From an uncultured Prevotellaceae bacterium (GTDB lineage Bacteria; Bacteroidota; Bacteroidia; Bacteroidales; Muribaculaceae): a stretch of DNA of 64,000 nucleotides. The DNA lies in assembly GCA_900322135.1 (NCBI GenBank), contig ONYP01000004.1, forward strand, positions 1 to 64,000. Direction: 5' to 3'. This document shows positions 61,291 to 64,000 of this stretch, in pieces. Positions within the stretch are counted from its first letter, which is position 1, and every line of letters starts with the position of its first letter. The notes under the pieces are model-generated. The model was given only the letters and a program-made list of their open reading frames with translations, did not search any database and had not been told where the DNA came from. The translations under genes and the position numbers were made by a program.

Positions 61291-62694
61291 TCAGTCATCG
61301 GTGCCGAAGAGCGGATCTTCGGGCATGACCATCACGGGCTTGGTTTCGGCAGCCTTGAGGATGTTTTGCGGTACATATTTCTTGTCCACGACCAGGCGGA
61401 AGGAGTACTCGTTGAACCACTCGTTGGTCATGATGATGTATCCTTTCTGTCCGCTGTCGCCACCCCAGGAGTTCTCCACTTTCCACTTGATGGGATTGCC
61501 GTTGTCATCAAGGTCGACGGCACAAAGCGTCATGGCATGCGTTGAACCGCTGTCAAAGGTGGCAATGCGCTGGGCCTTGTCCATGGGGAATGTGGTGCCG
61601 AACAGGGTGGCATAGTCAAAGTTGTCGAGGGCGAGGTATCCGTTGTCGCGGTTGAGTTGCTTGCCCACATCGAAACTGGCATAGAGCTTGGTGGAGTCCT
61701 TGAGCGAGGCGATGGCCATGGCTGCGATGTCCTCCATGGGCAGGTTGATGTAGCGCCAGTTGTGGCCGTCGTAGGTGTGACGGTCATATTCCACCTCGTA
61801 GGTCTTGTAGTACTCCCTGCGAGGGTCGTTCATCGCCATGATGAATGTGCCGTTGATGGGCCCGCCTACCGTCTCACGGTAGAATTCCAGCGGAGTGTAG
61901 GTGCGTGCGGGACCTACAGCCTTGCCGTTCTTGTCACGGAAGGTGTAGGTGAACGACTGGATGGGTTCGCCCAGCGTGAGCGAGAGCATGTTGTAGATGG
62001 TGCCGAGCATCTCGGTCTTGCGCTGGTTGATGGCCTTTTTGCTCTTCTTGTCAGCGACCATCTGGCGCAGTTCCAATCCGTATTCACGCAGTTTTGAGGC
62101 GACAAGTTGGCTCATGCGAGAGGTGCGTTCAGCCGAGTAGGTCTCGGGCTGTGCCTCAACGGGGACGAGGCCGTATTTCTCGGCAAGGTCGGCCACGCCG
62201 CAGAAGGTGCCGCCATCGTTCATGGGATGGTGGAAGAAGAACTGCACGCGCGTGTCGTCGATGGGCTTGTCGGCGCAATCAATCACGCCTTGCAGCATGA
62301 GGTTGGCCTTCTCGAGTTGGTCGTAGAAGAAGAGGTAGTCGTGGGAGAACTCCACGGCAATGGAGTCGCCGTGGCGATGCGCGAAGTTGGCGCGCAGCAC
62401 ATTGAAACTCGAGTACATCCAGCATCGTCCGCTCTGACGCTGGTTGTGAATCGACTGCTTGGGTGTCTCGACGCTGAAGTAAGTGTCTGACACTTTTTCG
62501 TTGCGGTAGTTCCGGGCAAGGTCGTCGATGGCATTCGTTGCCATGGCATTGCTGATGGCCTTGTTTTGCTTGGCTGACGATGAGGAGACAATCTGGCGCA
62601 TCATGTCGGGGCTGATGCCGCCCTGGGAACGGTCTTGTGCTGAGCCGGCAAAGGCGAGGCCTATTGCCAGAGCAAGTGTGAGAAATCTGTTCAT
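61291..62694 (-). CDS. Exported PepC/bleomycin hydrolase-like cysteine protease
   Basis: A 467-residue protein with signal peptide (MNRFLTLALAIGLAFAGSAQ). Peptidase C1B features: catalytic Cys in RQSGRCWMYSSFN, His in GSTHAMTLCAVD and Asn in KVENSWGG. Length fits aminopeptidase C. Family members are usually cytosolic hexamers, so export is notable although common in Bacteroidales. The 3' end is duplicated at 54 kb. Confidence 0.9.
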   Translation of the reverse strand: MNRFLTLALAIGLAFAGSAQDRSQGGISPDMMRQIVSSSSAKQNKAISNAMATNAIDDLARNYRNEKVSDTYFSVETPKQSIHNQRQSGRCWMYSSFNVLRANFAHRHGDSIAVEFSHDYLFFYDQLEKANLMLQGVIDCADKPIDDTRVQFFFHHPMNDGGTFCGVADLAEKYGLVPVEAQPETYSAERTSRMSQLVASKLREYGLELRQMVADKKSKKAINQRKTEMLGTIYNMLSLTLGEPIQSFTYTFRDKNGKAVGPARTYTPLEFYRETVGGPINGTFIMAMNDPRREYYKTYEVEYDRHTYDGHNWRYINLPMEDIAAMAIASLKDSTKLYASFDVGKQLNRDNGYLALDNFDYATLFGTTFPMDKAQRIATFDSGSTHAMTLCAVDLDDNGNPIKWKVENSWGGDSGQKGYIIMTNEWFNEYSFRLVVDKKYVPQNILKAAETKPVMVMPEDPLFGTDD

Positions 62695-63101
62695 ATAAAG
62701 TTGTCAAATGGTTTTTGCGTGCGGCACATGGCTGCCAGCGCAGGATTAATAGTTTCTTTGACTGCAAAGGTAGTGCAAGCCGAGCGGAAAACAAAATTTA
62801 TTTTGATTTTCCCGAGGCGCCGCCCACCTTGCGCACCGCGAACGGTAGTGCAATATTCCGATTAAGCAAGAACAATGAAAGCATGTTTTCATTGTCGAGC
62901 GTGAGGAATTTATCCAACCCGAAGACAATGCCAAATTTATTTGAGCATTGTTGAGACGGCTCCAACCTAACTGCTTACCATCAATTCATGGCCTGTGACA
63001 TAATAATCGAGGCAAAACAAGTATGTATTGCAACAATTTGCTATCTTTGCAGCTGTGAAGAAAGTAAAATTATCATTTTTGCGTATATAATTTTTTCAGT
63101 T
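62695..63101. other. Intergenic region without recognised gene
   Basis: Divergent promoter region. A -7 element TATCTTTG (63042-63049) serves the 63102 gene. No other open frame or RNA recognised. Confidence 0.5.
63042..63049 (+). promoter_or_regulatory. -7 element (TATCTTTG) of the 63102 gene
   Basis: TAnnTTTG match 52 bp upstream of the ATG; no optimal -33 seen. Confidence 0.55.
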
Positions 63102-63713
63102 ATGAAAAAAATAATATCGGCAATTGTCCTTTCTTGCCTCGCACTGTCGATGGTGGCACAGAATGGTATAAAAGTGAACTATGCAGGCTCCAAGCCTGCC
63201 GTTACGGATTTTGCATGGGCCGCATTCCCTTCATTGAACTTTGAAGACGAGGATGAAAGTGGCGACCGCCCATGGATTATATTGCAAAATGCCATGGAAC
63301 GGGATCGCAAAGGCCTTCCACAAGAGGAAGGTGAAAAGTTGACCATCGATTCCAAAAACGGATACATCCTTTTTGAACATGTTTACGATGAATACCCAGA
63401 TGTTGTTTTCAGGCTGGAAGTATGTTACTGGAACGAGTCGGACGGGAAACACAAACTAATCGCTTTCAACGATATGGCAAGCTATTCAGATAGTGGGCCC
63501 TGTGTGACCGAAACGAGTTGCCTTTACTTCTTTCGCTACGACAATTCTACGAAACGAATGGTGGCTTGCGATCCTCCAGGGTTCGAAATTGATTACAGCC
63601 TCTTGTATGAACTGCCGCGTACTGGCAAGGACATCATTACCACTCGATGGAATGCCGACGGCACCACTAAGCAGTCGAAATTGAGATGGGATGGAAAACG
63701 GTTCAACAAATAA
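63102..63713 (+). CDS. Secreted protein of unknown function
   Basis: A 203-residue protein from ATG 63102 (signal peptide MKKIISAIVLSCLALSMVAQ). An in-frame upstream ATG at 62988 precedes the promoter and is rejected. The mature part has alternating beta segments with many Trp/Asp residues (RPWIILQNAMERDR, RLEVCYWNESDGKH, SCLYFFRYDNS). No family recognised. Confidence 0.7.
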   Translation: MKKIISAIVLSCLALSMVAQNGIKVNYAGSKPAVTDFAWAAFPSLNFEDEDESGDRPWIILQNAMERDRKGLPQEEGEKLTIDSKNGYILFEHVYDEYPDVVFRLEVCYWNESDGKHKLIAFNDMASYSDSGPCVTETSCLYFFRYDNSTKRMVACDPPGFEIDYSLLYELPRTGKDIITTRWNADGTTKQSKLRWDGKRFNK

Positions 63714-63733
63714 CTGACTGCTGATATGCCTAT

Positions 63734-63741
63734 TAACTTTG
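63734..63741 (+). promoter_or_regulatory. -7 element (TAACTTTG) of the condensation-domain gene
   Basis: TAnnTTTG match 29 bp before the ATG at 63770. Confidence 0.6.
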
Positions 63742-63769
63742 TGGAGTGTAAAAAAAATATAATAATTAA

Positions 63770-64000
63770 ATGATTAACGATATGGAACTTTATCCTTTGC
63801 TTCAATCGCAACTGGGAGTATTCTATGACTGCATGAAATTCCCGAAAGTGATGCAGTACAACTTGCCGTGTATCGTGCCCCTGACCGGCGACATCGACCT
63901 GGACCGCGTGGAGGCAGCCCTGCAAACCATTTTCGCTGCAAGGGAGGAACTGCGGATGCGCTTCGTCATCAACGATGACGGCGAGCCCCGCCAGTATGTC
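63770..64000 (+). CDS. Nonribosomal peptide synthetase condensation domain, N-terminal fragment
   Basis: 77 codons open to the window edge. ELYPLLQSQLGVFYDC at the start, followed by YNLPCIVPLTGDIDLDRVEA and REELRMRF, is the typical beginning of a condensation domain. The HHxxxDG catalytic motif would lie beyond the edge. Start at 63770 or at the in-frame ATG 63782. Suggests an NRPS gene or cluster continues downstream. Confidence 0.8.
   Translation, partial: MINDMELYPLLQSQLGVFYDCMKFPKVMQYNLPCIVPLTGDIDLDRVEAALQTIFAAREELRMRFVINDDGEPRQYV

Overview
The window looks like chromosomal DNA of a GC-rich member of the Bacteroidales. Evidence includes TAnnTTTG promoter elements, a SusC-type receptor, BACON and DUF4199 proteins, BspA-like repeats, a TPR/kinase/receiver/AraC hybrid regulator and dockerin-tailed secreted proteins. 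A C-terminal motif (NVAGQE...TTY.DGTT..VKV.K) shared by three secreted proteins makes a Muribaculaceae- or Prevotella-like host most likely; that placement is inference.

Layout. 1-5.1 kb: 3' part of a disrupted TonB-dependent receptor, an OB-fold/BACON lipoprotein, a terminator and an exported nucleotide pyrophosphatase, together resembling a nucleic-acid or nucleotide scavenging locus. 5-15.2 kb: SRP RNA, an alanine/cation symporter, a leucine-rich-repeat protein, a large secreted protein, glpAB without glpC, apbE, two PorT-like barrels and a tRNA-Val with a shortened D-arm. 15.5-25 kb: DJ-1-like protein, two dockerin-tailed secreted proteins, a lone phage-type pair (large structural protein plus terminase) and a secreted protein. 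25-36 kb: conserved cell-envelope and housekeeping genes (DUF6048/DUF6452/glycosyltransferase/DUF4199, hybrid regulator, yraN, rarA, fRMsr) and a choice-of-anchor J secreted protein.

36-56 kb is the accessory core: a redox/carbonyl cluster. An AraC regulator faces a long operon across a short region holding two 13-bp direct repeats spaced 21 bp apart, just upstream of a -7 element. The operon encodes an exported CMD/cupin protein, acetyltransferase, SDR, YqhD-like alcohol dehydrogenase, exported amidohydrolase, exported cupin/ABM protein, two aldo/keto reductases, an exported flavodoxin and an exported DUF362 protein. It resembles a greatly expanded E. coli yqhC-yqhD-dkgA aldehyde-detoxification unit with a periplasmic arm. 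Upstream lie an exported flavodoxin-dockerin fusion and an exported cyclophilin-like protein with half a dockerin. A complete 2,504-bp IS1595-family transposon (24-bp inverted repeats, 8-bp target duplication, two AT-rich passenger genes) separates the operon from further flavoproteins and a metallo-hydrolase.

56-64 kb mixes intact genes (GNAT, tannase-like esterase, metallophosphoesterase, exported PepC-like protease) with decaying ones (aldo/keto reductase with its middle deleted, AraC DNA-binding remnant, duplicated fragments). It ends in the start of a nonribosomal peptide synthetase condensation domain. A family of intergenic repeats (a heptanucleotide TTAACCT-like tract plus an 18-bp GCGAGC box) recurs at several places.
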